From assembly GCF_041146395.1 (NCBI RefSeq), contig NC_090989.1, forward strand, positions 221,310,843 to 221,374,842: a stretch of 64,000 bases of DNA, in the 5' to 3' direction. Numbering within the stretch: the first letter of the stretch is position 1; each line of letters starts with the position of its first letter. This document shows, piece by piece, positions 1-35,464 of this stretch. The position numbers were made by a program, and so were the translations under genes. This DNA is from Eulemur rufifrons. Lineage: Eukaryota > Chordata > Mammalia > Primates > Lemuridae. The notes beneath the pieces are model-generated. The model saw only the letters and a program-made list of their open reading frames with translations, did not search any database and had not been told where the DNA came from.

Positions 1-26
1 TTCCCACATTCTCTTTTCTCTTTCAG

Positions 27-23572
<23,546 letters not shown>

Positions 23573-24352
23573 AGACTAACTGTAACTTAAGTGCTGGGAA
23601 GAAAAAAAAATGTGAACTAACTTATTTAATTTATGGCATTTTAAGATGACACTGTTAACCCAATGGAACCATTTTCCTGTTTGATACAGAAAGGGGAGAA
23701 AAGAAAGAGTATAAAGTCATTGCTTGAATACCAGCTCATGCACCTTCTAGTTGTACAAAATGTTAGAGAAATTATTTGTATTTGTAAGGCTGGCCTCCAA
23801 ATTCCTCCCCCTCCACCCCAGTGTTTTGTAATGACCACAAGCGGTGTTTTACTGTTTGTACAATGCGACCTGGTGGGGTGGGGGTTTCTGACAGTCAGCC
23901 TGAAGCCTTTAGAGAACCAGCTATTGTAGCACCTTGGATACTTGAAGTCTCACGCGCAGTTGTGTTGTGCAGCAGTTGACTTGGTGGCTGGCATGCTCAG
24001 CAACGCCTGGGGCCCTGTTTCTGGGCAGCCTTTGAGGATTTTTTATGATGCTGAATGACAAGAGTTTTAAGTGGCAACTCAGGCCCAGCTCATGCCCTTT
24101 TTTGCCTGGACATGTGCTATTTTTATTCATTTGTATATTGATGACTTCTAAGGGTTCAACTTACAGACAGGAAGTATACTGGGACAAAAGTGCTCATAGG
24201 GATTAGAAATTCCTTTAATCCGTGATCATTGGGCAAAAAATTGACCTGCACCAAAGGTCTGGGGCTGTTGGGACCATTTTTGCAGCTTTAATCCTTAGCC
24301 TGTTTTGACTGTATATTTGTGTTTCAAATGCAGAGCTGAGCTGAAAATTGAC

Positions 24353-24372
24353 TTTTTTTTTTTTAAAAAAAA
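24353..24372 (+). other. T12-A8 self-complementary tract in 3' UTR
   Basis: Twelve T followed directly by eight A within the CEMIP2 3' UTR. In RNA it could fold on itself or pair the U run with a poly(A) tail. Confidence 0.7.
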
Positions 24373-25183
24373 GAAGCAGGCCATTTTCCTGAACTGTAAA
24401 CTTGTGTTGTTTTAACTTGCACAAAGGAAGTCTGTTCTTGGTGTTGCTCTTGCCCCTGGGTTTTTGTTATTGTTTTTGTGTGTGTGGATATTTTTTAAGC
24501 TCTTCTGTTCACCATCCTGCCAGGAAAATCCCAGAAAGCTTAATGATACTCCAAAAGGATTGTACCCAGAGAAGGAAGAAAGGAGAGCCTTCTAAGGGCC
24601 AGAATCATTGAGGTTCAAACATGAACCTCTTTGTAGCCTTAAAGGAGTGAATCACTCTTAATTAAATTGTTAAAGCTAATTGAAAAGGGTGCCATGATGC
24701 CCAATTTCCCTCTCCTCTGGGCACGTGTGTCTCCTGCCGGTGAGAATCGCAGGTGGCAAAAGGAGATTGGCCTCCATATCCTGGAATGCTGCCACACCAA
24801 GAGGAAAGAAACATCAAACTATCTTTACGTTTTTCTAAACCCACAGTGCATGAAGTATAGTGGAGGGATAGCCTGGGGGAGGTGGTAGGGTGTGTTTGGG
24901 CTGGCATTGGCAGTGAGTATAAATCCACTTTGCTCTGCTAAGGGCAAAGGCTGATGATGGCCTGTACCTTTGCATCTGGGAGAAACTGCAGAGCAGCTCT
25001 GTGACTTTTACTTTACAAATATGCTACCTCAAAGTGCTACCGATAAACCTTTCTAACTGTAAGTGCTCTTGCTCAGGGCACGTGTCTTAATCAAAGTTTG
25101 GGTTTTTTTTGTTTTTTTTTTGTATATTGACGAATGAGATCTGACCTATGAAATATATTATTGGATCATGGTTCCTGAAGGTG

Positions 25184-25189
25184 ATTAAA
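25184..25189 (+). terminator. Candidate poly(A) signal ATTAAA
   Basis: ATTAAA about 1.61 kb after the stop codon, followed at once by a GT/T-rich stretch (GTTTGTTTGTGTGTGTGTTTT region, 25190-25210) of the kind that binds CstF. This is the best-formed cleavage signal in the UTR, though the hexamer is the second-ranking variant. Confidence 0.55.
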
Positions 25190-25335
25190 GTTTGTTTGTG
25201 TGTGTGTTTTATGACTTAAATATCTTTTATGTGTGTTTTTTAGAGTTTGATTCTTTAAAGATTTGGAGAGGATATGTAAGTTACCAAGGCGCTTGGTTTT
25301 TCTGTTTTATATACTAATAATCAGGGCCTAAGTTA

Positions 25336-25345
25336 AATAAATAAA
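25336..25345 (+). terminator. Candidate tandem AATAAA poly(A) signals
   Basis: Two overlapping canonical AATAAA hexamers (25336-25341 and 25340-25345), followed by GT-rich sequence (TATGTGTGCATGG, then TATGTGTGTACGTG). This is a likely distal cleavage signal of CEMIP2, 150 bases beyond the ATTAAA candidate. Confidence 0.55.
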
Positions 25346-25525
25346 AATATGTGTGCATGGATTTTATATATGTGTGTACGTGAATTTATAGCTCTATGTA
25401 TAAATTTTTAAATTGCAGGTTCCAGCTGTAAAGAAGTTATTGGCAGAAATGAGGAAGAGAAACTGTCCACCAAGTAAATTTTGTAAGACTAAGCTTCAAA
25501 AGGGTAGGGACCATATTCTCTAATG

Positions 25526-25710
25526 CAGAGGTTCTCAACCTTGGCTGCACATTGGAATCACCTGGGAGCTTTAAAAAATATGGAGGCCTGGACTCCACCC
25601 CCTTCCCCCCAGATTCCAATTTAATTGGTGTGGGGTGCAGCCTGGGCATTGGAATTTTTTTTAAAGCTCCCTGGGTGATTCTAACATGCCGCCAGGTTTC
25701 AGAACCACTG
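25526..25710. mobile_element. MER5A-type hAT (non-autonomous)
   Basis: Starts CAGAGGTTCTCAACCTTGG and ends AGAACCACTG, with 'acattggaatcacctgggag' and 'gggtgattctaacatgc' inside. Near-complete MER5A (hAT-Charlie derived). Confidence 0.9.
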
Positions 25711-27160
25711 TGCTAGTATAATAGGCCTACTGTTCAACTTCAGTCTATAATTTTTTGTGACTAAAACAAAATTGCATTTATTTTTATTTGAGATCCCTAG
25801 ATTACTCACAGAACTCCCAGCTCTAAACAAAGCGTGTCAATACTGTCTCTTTTTAGTAGAACTTTTTAAAGTTCTTAGTCTTTAATCCTCTCAAATCATT
25901 CAACTGGTCCCATAAGCCGGTATACATAGTTCAGGCAATTGGGAGCTAGCAATCTGTTCTGTTTCTACCAAGAAAATATATTCAAAGGTGATTTATAAGT
26001 TCATAAGCATTTTCCATCAGGTGAGGCGATTGGTTGAGCTCCAGAAACGTGGCCGTCCACAAATCAGTCAGCTGATGAGAAACCCAGAGAGCTCTCCTAT
26101 GTCGGCAGACTGGGGTTTAGGTCTTTGCTGCGGGACCCCCGCGTCCGCACCTGAGTCAGCATGCCATATGTTATGTCCAGAAGCTGGAAGAGAGTGCTTG
26201 CGGGAAGATGAAAGGCAGACACACTGTCTCATGGACTGTGACTGCAAAGCAGCCACTAAGCTGATGTTTAGACTGGGAGGTTGGGAAGGGGGGATTTACG
26301 ACTCCTGTTGTCTAATTTCAACAGGAGAGAACGCATCCTCCTGCCATTAAGTGGGCTCCTTTCGTTTTGAGGAAGGGGGGGCAATGAGGAGATGGATAGA
26401 GGGTGAACGCTTCAGATAAGGACTGTAGGTTTTCATTCCTTCAGAGATGAGATAATGTTTGGATGAGTCCAGTGGAAAGGCATTTCAATAGGAAGGAATG
26501 CACTTAGTTAATTCAAATTTTTTTTTTTTTTCCTGCTGCTCCTAGTAGGTGAGTACAGTACATAGATTCCATCATGACAATGTTTGTTGATTTTTGTGAT
26601 GCAGAGTTGGCATTGACCTCCAGAATTCTTGTTTGGCTTTCAGGTACTTATTAAACAATGTTTAATAACTTGAGAAATTCCCCTGGAGGTGAAGACCTTT
26701 AATAGGGTAACAGATTTGTATTATTACTGTTGTTAGTCTTTCTTGGTTCTAACCCAATCTTCTGGAAATGTGAACAGCCACTCTGGGTTGGAGCTAATTT
26801 TCAACAAAAGGTCAGGGAGAAAAAAAAAAATGTAAGCGAAGCCATTCCTGCTTCCCCGCTCACAAATGACAAGATGCTGTTCAATTCTTGCTGCACTACT
26901 TGAGTCATTTGGAAGAGAGAGGGTTTTTTTACCCTTATTTATCCTCAGTAGGAGAAGCTGATAAAAGGATGTTTAATTAGGTCCTGGTGATGGGGATGAG
27001 GGCACACACGCTTTTCATGTAGTATAATTAGAGAATGACTGGCTGAACTGTGATTTCTAAATGAGCAACTGTGCCCCATAGGCATCCAAAAATACCAGCC
27101 ATGGTGAGCCATGAAAATGTTTTATCTGAAAATACAACAAAGGGTAGGTCAGAAAACATC
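25711..27160. other. Intergenic, mostly unassigned
   Basis: Non-repetitive sequence just downstream of CEMIP2. 26020-26330 is more GC-rich and holds a 120-codon + strand open frame (25988-26350) of unknown meaning. I see no recognised element. Confidence 0.5.
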
Positions 27161-27172
27161 TTCGTAGATGTG

Positions 27173-27510
27173 TTTTTTTTTTTTTTTTTTTTTGAGACAG
27201 AGTCTCACTCTGTCGCCCGGGCTAGAGTGAGTGCCGTGGCGTCAGCCTAGCTCACAGCAACCTCAAACTCCTGGGCTTAAGCGATCCTACTGCCTCCCGA
27301 GTGGCTGGGACTACAGACATGCACCACCATGCCCGGCTAATTTTTTCCTCTATATATTTTTAGTTGGCCATATAATTTCTTTCTATTTTTAGTAGAGACG
27401 GGGGGTCTCGCTCTTGCTCAGGCTGGTCTCGAACTCCTGACCTCGAGCAATCCACCCACCTCGGCCTCCCAGAGTGCTAGGATTACAGGCGTGAGCCACC
27501 GCGCCCGGCC
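27173..27510 (-). mobile_element. Strepsirrhine Alu, full length
   Basis: Poly(T) 27173-27193, lemur-type arms and linker, 5' end 'cgcgcccggcc' at 27500-27510. Target duplication 'cgtagatgtg' at 27163-27172 and 27511-27520. A deletion of about ten bases in the 'cctcagcctcccgagtagc' segment marks this copy. Confidence 0.95.
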
Positions 27511-27630
27511 CGTAGATGTGTTTTTGTAATTTTTCTAAGATGCACAAAATGATGAGTCAACATGTGAAAAGCGGTAAGTTTAAAGTTCATCCTCACAAAA
27601 GCTTTGGCTTCATGGTCACAACTGATTAAT

Positions 27631-27952
27631 CTAGGTTAACAACCTATGACCTGTAGGCTCTCTGCCTACAATTTGGAGCTAACAATGGTTTTTATGTTTT
27701 TTAATCTAACATGTTGGAAAAAGCTAAAAGAAGAATAATTTTATGAGGTGAAAAGTCTATGAAATTTAAATTTCAGTGTCCATAAAAAAAAATCTCGTTG
27801 GAACACAGCGAAGCTCACCTGCTCACATGCATTAACTGTGGGTGTCCGCGTGCTGCAGTGGCAGTTGGGTAGCTACCACTGGGACCACAAGGCCTGCAAA
27901 GCCGAAACTATTTACTGTTAGGCCCTTGACTGAAAAAGTTTACCAACCCTTG
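27631..27952 (+). mobile_element. Charlie-type hAT relic
   Basis: Left end 'taggttaacaacctatgacc', internal 'tcgttggaacacagcgaagc', right end 'aagtttaccaacccttg'. This matches the Charlie-family MITE with 'ttggcaaactacggccc' and 'ttttattggaacacagcc'. Diverged copy of the same family as 47547-47742. Confidence 0.7.
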
Positions 27953-28045
27953 ATGGCGGTGATGGAAATACAAGTGTTCATTGTCCTGTTCTTGGAACTT
28001 CTTTGCATTTTGAGAATTTTTAAAATAGCAAGTTAAGGAAAAAAA

Positions 28046-28200
28046 TCTGCATCAGAATCACCTAAGGTGCTTGGTGAAAATGCATAATCCCAAGCTCCAG
28101 CTCAGACCAGAGAATTGGCATCTCTGGGAGTTGGAGCTGGGAATATAATTGTAGAACAAGCTCTCCAGGTGTTTCTTATGAACGCTAAAGTTTGAAAACC
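28046..28200. mobile_element. MER5-type hAT fragment
   Basis: 'ctgcatcagaatcacctaag', 'ccaagctccagctcagacca', 'ttggcatctctgggagt' and 'taaagtttgaaaacccc' follow the MER5 pattern. Ends are worn. Confidence 0.75.
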
Positions 28201-29165
28201 CCATAACATGCAGCGAGCCCTTTCTCTCCCTCTCCCTTCAATAGAGAACACATCTGAACAAATTCAAAGTGTTGTGTGGTTTTTTTTTTGTTTTTTTTTT
28301 TACCCTGATGATTCCAGCTACGTTGTCTTCCCCAGAACTTTAAAAAACTAATGGAAGGCAGATTTAATACACAGCAGAAGGTGTGGCTGTTACTGGCACA
28401 GAGGTTTGAGCCCATGATTAAGTTCTCTCTGTATTATATTTAAAATTCTCACTGTTACAGTCATTCTTTTGGCTACAATCATTCCTACTCTGAAATCCCA
28501 GCCATCCTTTGTTTTCTACAAGTTCTTTATTGGTATTATTTTAAGGACTTTAAGGAAAAAATTGCATTTGGCCACAGGCTGCACAGTCTAACAAAAACGT
28601 AGGTTTCTTTGCTTTTTGATGAAACTATATCCACTGTAGTTATTTCACATTCATTCAAGCTCTGGTAATTGTAGATGCATATTTTTTAAAAGGTAGAATG
28701 AATTATTTCATACAAGTAGTTTGCTTTGTAAGCAAAAGCCTTTTAATACATGAACTTCATAGAGAGTTGGAGGTGGTTGAGTGGACTTGGGGGATAATGA
28801 AATTGAGCCTTGCTAGAGAAGTTGAGCAAAGGAGGTTCACGTTCTTCCACCAGCCCACATTGATCACTAACACCCGGTTTCTGAGGGAAGGTAGGTTTCT
28901 AACGTGGGAGAATGAAGGATTTGCAAGTTTCAGGAGGCAAGGAGCCAGAGCCTCACTGACTCCCAATATGGGTGGGAGGAGAAGAGAGTTCTGACGGGAA
29001 GGGTCACGACAAAACTTGTTGCCTCCTTCAAAAATATGCTTGTTGTCAGCTTTCTAAGGAACACAGTTCTTACGGAGCAGTTAGTGGATTGGAGTCTGGG
29101 AGAAGCACCCGACACAGTCATTTGTTGTAGGTACAGTAGATGTTTTGGTGACCCACCTAGGTTTG
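28201..29165. other. Intergenic, nothing recognised
   Basis: No named element or credible gene. Confidence 0.45.
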
Positions 29166-29292
29166 ATGCCAGCTTAGGCTCTGTACTAGTGGGCTTGCTT
29201 GAGCAGCTTCCTACTCCTTTTGATCCTCAGCTTTCTCATCTATAAAATGGGACTGTTAATACTTTTGTGAAATTATAGGCGGCATTAAATGA
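29166..29292 (+). repeat. MIR fragment
   Basis: 'cagctttctcatctataaaa' with 'tgggactgttaatacttttg' is the MIR 'cctcatctgtaaaatggg' block, + orientation. Confidence 0.65.
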
Positions 29293-29299
29293 GAACAGC

Positions 29300-29482
29300 C
29301 ATGACTCCCAAACACAGCTGGTTATCAGAAACACCTGATGGTTTATTTAAAAAAACAAAAAAAACCCTATGTTTCCAGGCATGTGAATTCAAATTTAGGA
29401 GTTTTTTGAGGGCTAAGGATTAGGGAATCTATATATTTTCAAATAAGATTCTGAGATAATTCCAGGTTTGGTAACCATTAAG
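29300..29482. mobile_element. MER5-like hAT fragment
   Basis: 'actcccaaacacagctggtt', 'atcagaaacacctgatggtt' and 'gataattccaggtttggtaa' resemble diverged MER5-type elements. Moderate support. Confidence 0.55.
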
Positions 29483-31865
29483 AATACCCTATGCAAATCC
29501 CCTGCCTTAGTTTTAACACAACTCTGGTACTCAGTTTTTTTGTATCTGGAAAACAGGACCTCAGGCCGGGCAATAGTTGCTTTGTGAATTGGTTGGAGCA
29601 TCCACAGGAGGTTTGCATTTATGCCCTCATTGCACCAGCACTGTAACGCAGCAAACCAGCTGTGTGTGGACTAGAGCTACGAAACGTGAAAAAAACCCTC
29701 CGGAATGAAAACATGTGGCTGCACCCTGTTCTGCAGCTGTTCTGTGTAGTTTTCTGCTCTTCATTCTTGTAAGGGGAAACTTCAGTTCAGCGGATAGTGT
29801 GTCTCTTCCAATCCCTTTTAACCATAAACTAACAGGGAATAGAAACAGCTCATTTCTAACTATCTCTCAGTTTTTTAACCACCCACGTTGTCTCTCTTCC
29901 TTCCTATCAAGTAGGAAAAAAATGCTAACATGGAGTGAAATGTTTCAAAGCTAAGGTTTATATAACAAGCTGAAGCTGAGTTAAAGGACTTAGAAAATGA
30001 GCGCCTTTGGCAACAAGGCTTCCCGTGTTTCTCTGTCCCGTTTCTTCCTAGTGACACCTACCCCCGCCACCCGCCCCTCAGATCCACTGTTGGGGCCCTT
30101 GTCATACTGGGAAGACCACATTCCAGATCTCTTTTGTAACTCACCACCTCTGCTCGCATGTTCTCTGTCCAACCCTCAGGATCCTTAGCTCTTGCTAAAC
30201 TAATTCAAAATTGGTCAGTCCTTATGTCTAAAGCAAATTTACTCTTGGGCAGCAACACCACTTTAAGGTCTGCCCATGGTACCTGTAGTGCTCAAAGTAA
30301 TGTGTACCTGGAATTTCTGTTTATTTATCAGATCTGGTTGGTTTTTAAAGCACTTTTGCCCTCCAGCACACTGACCTATATGGCTGATGTCATTTAGGTG
30401 TAGAGGAAGTTACAAATCTGGAAAATTCACATGCTGGAGAACCAGTCCCTGGATAATGGAGTCAATACCATCTACAGGATATGAGTACTGATATTTGAAT
30501 GGAATCTCTTCTGATCATCTTCAGGAAGGTTATGGATAATACTGTGATTTTCATCTCACTTAAACAGTGTTCACAAAACACAGAGACTGAATGAGTAACA
30601 ATACCTGGCTCTGAAACATAATCCATTAAGATTCCAGGCCCAGGGTCTTGGCCACAAGAAAGCATATTTATCCAGCATATCTTCCTGGAACCTGTGCTCT
30701 GTAAGCGCTGGAAAATTCTTTGTTTGTAGTGTCTTGCTTTTCTGTAAATCACCTATTTCAATAGCTGAAAGAAAGAGATTTGGTAATTACAGCTTTTCTT
30801 TGTTGTAGCCCTATATTGAAAACACATGCCAGCAGGGTTAAGCAAGGACCCAAGTGGATAGATGATACATAAACAAGATTAGGAATCATAAGGATTAGGG
30901 GCTTCCTGTGCAGGTTTAGTCACAGGAAGAAGGTCAATTACAAGCACAAAATTATTTTGGTGGGGGAAGGGGTGATTTTGTCATATTGATGGTCTATATT
31001 TTCTGACTTTTGTTTCAAATTCCTTGAAATGAGTTAATTTATTGATTTCAGTTTTTTTTTACTGTAATATTATCTAAAATAATTGGATTTAAAGTCCATT
31101 AGCAAGTATAATTGTTGGATATTTTGGATAGTCAACTTCTAAATTATCAATTCAGCACCTATATTATGGCTACTTAGTTGATTGAAATAACACAAGAAGC
31201 TCTTAATTTTGTTTGGTCTTTAACTTTATCTGCTTACAGAAGACAAATGATTAATAAGAAGCCTAAAGGTAGCCAATTAGAGACTTACAGAATAATGACA
31301 TGGGAAGTAATGAGGAGAAAGAAGAATGGCTTTACCCTTGTTTTCTTTTACTTTTGCTATTAACTATTTCTACCCTTAAATTAGCACGTCAGAGCCAGTG
31401 GAGTCTATCTAATCATTGAATTTCTGAGTTTGCTTTAGTGAGAGAATACTTTTCTAAACAAATTCTACCCTCCTTGTTATTTTGTGTGTGTATGTGTGTG
31501 AGAGTTTATTTGTCGTACTAATACTATCTTGTTGAGGGCTACAAAAATAATGTTACACTGGTGTGTGTGGTAGAAAGAGTCCTGCTTCAAGGGTAAAGTC
31601 TACTATTAATTACCAGGGGGAAGTTGGCTACTTAGATATACCCATCTGCTTAGTGTGGGTTTCTAAGTTTAAAGGGAGTGAGGGTTTAGCCTCTTTGGTT
31701 AGACTTCTGCCAGTCTAACTGGGGTAAAATGGGCTGTTGAATAGCAGGTGTGAAAGTCTCAGATACCACATGGAAAGAGAACAGGTTATAAAGGGGAGGA
31801 ATCCCTGTGTTAAAGACTATTATCTTGTGGACTCTGGCATTCTCTCTTGTTTACCAAAGCCCAGG
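29483..31865. other. Intergenic, nothing recognised
   Basis: AT-rich unique-looking DNA. The short ORFs (for example 30462-30752 on the - strand) have no recognisable motif. A short TG run is at 31484-31502. Confidence 0.45.
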
Positions 31866-32010
31866 ACTGTGTTTCTTAAAGTGAGGTTTATGGGCCATTT
31901 CTATCAGTTTCGTGGGTTTACTGTTGAAATTGCAGTTTCATGGACTCCATTCTAGATGGATTACATTAAAATCTCAGGTTGAAACCCATAAATCTGCATT
32001 TAAATAAGCA
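31866..32010. mobile_element. MER5-like hAT fragment
   Basis: 'actgtgtttcttaaagtgag' and 'aacccataaatctgcattta' fit a diverged MER5/Charlie-type MITE. Low-moderate support. Confidence 0.4.
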
Positions 32011-32034
32011 ACCTAATCTGTAGAATGAATCACA

Positions 32035-32345
32035 AAACCCGGAAATAGACTTGTAACAAAGATGGCATTACAAATCAGTGAGTGAAGGATAAACTATTCA
32101 ATAAATAATTTGAGAATAATTGGTTTTCCACGTGGAAAAAAAATATGACTAGATCCCTACCTCCACATCATTAAGAAGAATAAAATTTATATTAATTAAA
32201 TATTTAAGTGTCAAAAGTAGAACTATAAAACTATCAGGAAAAAATATAGGAAAATATCATTTTGACATTGAAATAGAGGTTATCACCAATACATTAAAAA
32301 ACACAAATCATAAAGAAAATAGAAAAATTCTACTAGATTACAATT
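32035..32345 (+). mobile_element. L1M ORF2/3' fragment, left part of split copy
   Basis: 'acaaagatggcattacaaat', 'tattcaataaataatttgag' and 'taaaactatcaggaaaaaat' are late-ORF2 L1 sequence. The copy is cut by the MaLR element at 32346 and resumes at 34622. Confidence 0.8.
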
Positions 32346-34621
32346 TGTCTTAGTCCATTCTGGCTGTCATAACAAAATACAATAGATTGGGTAGTTTATA
32401 AACAATAGAAATTTGTTTCTCACAGTTTTAGAGATTGGGAAGTCCTAGCAACAAGGATTCCATTAAAAAAAAAAGAGAGATTGGGAACCCTAAAATAAAG
32501 GCTCTAGAAGATTCAGTGTCTGATGGGGTCCTGTTTTCTGGTTCATAGATGGGTCCTTCTCACTGTGTCTTCACATTATGGAAGGGACAAAGCAGCTCTC
32601 TGGGACCTCTTTTATAAGGGCACTAATCCCACTCATGAGGACTCCACCGTCATAACCTAATCACCTGCCAAAGGCCCCACCTCCTAACACCATCACATTG
32701 GGTTTCAATATATGAATTTTGGGGGACACAAACATCCAGACCATATCATGCCTCCCCTGGCCCACCAAAATTCACGTCCTCACTTAAAAAATACATTCAT
32801 TTCATTTCAATAGCCTCCAAAGTCTTAACGTGTTCCAGCATGAACTTTAGAGTTAAATCCAAAGTCTCAATCAGATATGGGTGAGGCTGAAATTATGACT
32901 CATTCTAGGACAAAAGACACTCCAGCTGGGAGCCTGTGATAGCAAACATGTTATGTGCTTCCAAAATACAATGGTGGGACAGGAATAGGATAGACATTCC
33001 CATTCTAACGGGGAGAAATAGGAAAGAAGAAAGGGGTAATGGATCCTGAGCAAAACCTTAAGGCTTGAGAATAATCTTCTTTGACTCAAAGCTCTGCTTT
33101 CCGGGCCCAGTGTGGTGGACTTTCTACTTTCTAGACCCACTGGGTGGTGGCCCTGTTCTCATGGCTTTGAGCAGCCCCACCCCCATGGCATTACTCTGGT
33201 GGCCCTACCTACATGGTGGCTCTGTGCCTACGTCTTGAGCCTGCAGCTCTCCCCAGCTGGGATTGCATGCCAGTGGCCCTAACTGTTGGTCCTGGTGTGG
33301 CCACGCCCCCACGGCCCTACTAGGCATTGTGCAGGCTCTCTGTAGTGACCTTGCTCCATGGCTGTTTTCTGCCTGGGCTGCAGGTTCTCCAGGGCATCTT
33401 TTGAAATTTAGGTAGAGGGAGCCACACCCTTACAGCTCTGCTGGGTGCTGTGCACATTGAACCAGGGCCACCAGAGCCACACCTGGAGTAGCCAGGGAGT
33501 GTGGTGACAGAGTACAGGAAACAGAACCTTGCAGCAGTGCCAGGCAGAGAGTACCAAGGGCCCCTGGGTACCGGTGACTCCTCCTTTGAAACTGCTATGT
33601 CGTCCAGGCCCTTGCACTTTGGGCCTGTGATGGGAGTGCCAGCTTTGATCCCCAAAGTGCCTTCAGGGTCATTCCTTCTGTAGTTTTGATGAATAGTACC
33701 TGGCCAATCTATACCAATTTCCTTATCAAAGGGTCACTTGGCCACACCCTTGGTGTTGTCTCTCAAACATACTTTCTCAGTTTTTATAATATGCACAGGC
33801 TGAGAATTTTTAAGTTTTCCTTTCCTATTGATTAAAAATTTGGTCTTTAAATCACTTCTCTCTTCTCACATTTTGCTGTAAGCATGCAAGACAATTCAAG
33901 CTGCATCTTTAACAATTTGCTTAGAAATTTCTTCTGCCAAATATACCATTTCATCATTCACAAATTCTACCTTCCACAAAAACACTAGGCCATAAACACA
34001 ATTCAGCCCAGTTCTTTGCCACTTCATGACAAGGGTCACCTTTCCTCCAGTTTCCAATAACATGTTCCTCATTTCCATCTGATACCTCATCTGAATAGCC
34101 TTTACTATCCATATTTCTACCAACATTCTGTCTATAGGTATTCTCTAAGAAGTTTCAGGCTTTCTCTACAGCTCTCCTTGTTTTCTGAGCCACCATCAGA
34201 ATTACCTGTTATGGTCCATTCATGGCAATGTAGATTTTTGTTCTAGCATGCACCTCAAAACCCTTCCAGCCTCTACCCATTACTCAGTTCCAAAACCATT
34301 TCCCCAATTTTAGGTTATTTGTTACAGCAACACCCTCACTTCTTGGTACCAATTTTTGTCTTAGTATGTATAGGCTGTTATAAAAAATTACCATTGACTG
34401 GGTAGCTTGTAAACAAAATTTTATTTCTCATAGTTCTGGAGACTGGGAAGTCCAAGGTGCTGTAGATTTGTTGTCAGGTGAGGGCCTGTTTCCTGATTCA
34501 GAGATGGAGACTTCTTGCTGCATCCTCAACTCCCAAAGGTCTTGCCTCCTAACACCATCACATTGATGATTAGATTTCACCCTGTGAATTTTGGGGCAAC
34601 ACAAACATTTAGACCATAGCA
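32346..34621 (-). mobile_element. MaLR (MLT1) retroelement with both LTRs
   Basis: Complete LTR-internal-LTR structure in reverse orientation: LTR 32346-32747, internal region 32748 to about 34352, second LTR from about 34353 to 34621. The LTRs carry the MLT1 pattern ('tttatttctcacagttttag', 'taatcacctgccaaaggccc', 'agaccatagca'). The internal part runs from 'gcctcccctggcccaccaaa' to 'cttcttggtaccaatttttg', like MLT1/THE1 internal sequence. Flanking 5-base duplications are caatt (32341-32345) and cagtt (34622-34626), one mismatch. I recognise no gag, pol or env reading frame; MaLR elements lack env. The second LTR is shorter, with internal deletions. Ancient, inactive. Confidence 0.88.
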
Positions 34622-35110
34622 CAGTTGAATACTTTTGTATGATAAAAGATACAATAGGCAAAGCCAAGAATCACACCACAAACTTGGATAAGATATTTGT
34701 AACAAGTATAACCAATAAAGGATTAGTATCAAGAATATATAAAGAAGTTCTGTAAATCATTAAGGAAAATAAAAGTAAACTAAGGGAAAAATGGGCAAAT
34801 GATAATCATATTCAATTTACAGGATAGGAAATCTGAATGGCAAATACACATATGAAAAGATGTTCAGCTTTGTTAGCAGTCAAGGGAAATGCATTTAAAA
34901 AATGAGATATCATTCAAAGGGTTAGTGAATATGTAGGAAAAATGAAACTGTGGGAAACATTGTTGGGTGGAAAGCAAGTTGGTGAAATTGGCAGTATCTA
35001 AAAGCTTTGTATATGTGCTACAATAATTATACATACATCTTTGAAATTCTTATGTGTACAGTAAACATGTTCAACGATATTCATTGCTATGTTTATATTG
35101 GTGAACAATT
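34622..35110 (+). mobile_element. L1M ORF2/3' fragment, right part of split copy
   Basis: Continues the L1 at 32035-32345: 'tgataaaagatacaataggc', 'aagatatttgtaacaagtat', 'aaggattagtatcaagaata', 'aaatgggcaaatgataatca'. Same orientation and consecutive L1 content show that the MaLR landed in this L1. Confidence 0.8.
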
Positions 35111-35464
35111 GGAAACAACATGAATGTCTATCATTGCAGGACTGCATAAATACATCATAGTATACTCATACATTATACTATTATAATCCAGCTACAATGA
35201 ATGAATTATGTCTGTATCAATATGAATACATTTAGAAAATATAATGCTGTGTAGACAAGTCATAAATGAATACTATTAATATATATGAAATGATGACACA
35301 AAATTTATGGATACACACTGTTGAGGTTGCATGATCCAATTTCCTATTTCTAAGAAGAGATTTTGTTTCTATACTTACTATACTTATAGATTCATTATAT
35401 TTAAATCTCAGAACATTAAGACTAAAAATGCTTCTAGAAATTATCTCCTCCAATTGCTTCCTTT

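Larger units (their letters stand above)
23573..25360 (+). other. CEMIP2: CEMIP2 3' untranslated region (end inferred)
   Basis: Sequence downstream of the stop contains no further splice signal or long reading frame that I trust and no recognisable repeat. That is unusual for this window and fits a retained, transcribed UTR. It includes a T12-A8 self-complementary tract at 24353-24372. The end is inferred from candidate poly(A) signals near 25184 and 25336-25345. Confidence 0.75.

Noticed and set aside
33320..33655. 111-codon - strand frame
   Set aside because: Lies in the GC-richer internal part of the MaLR element and shows no gag or pol motif, so I treat it as a chance frame.
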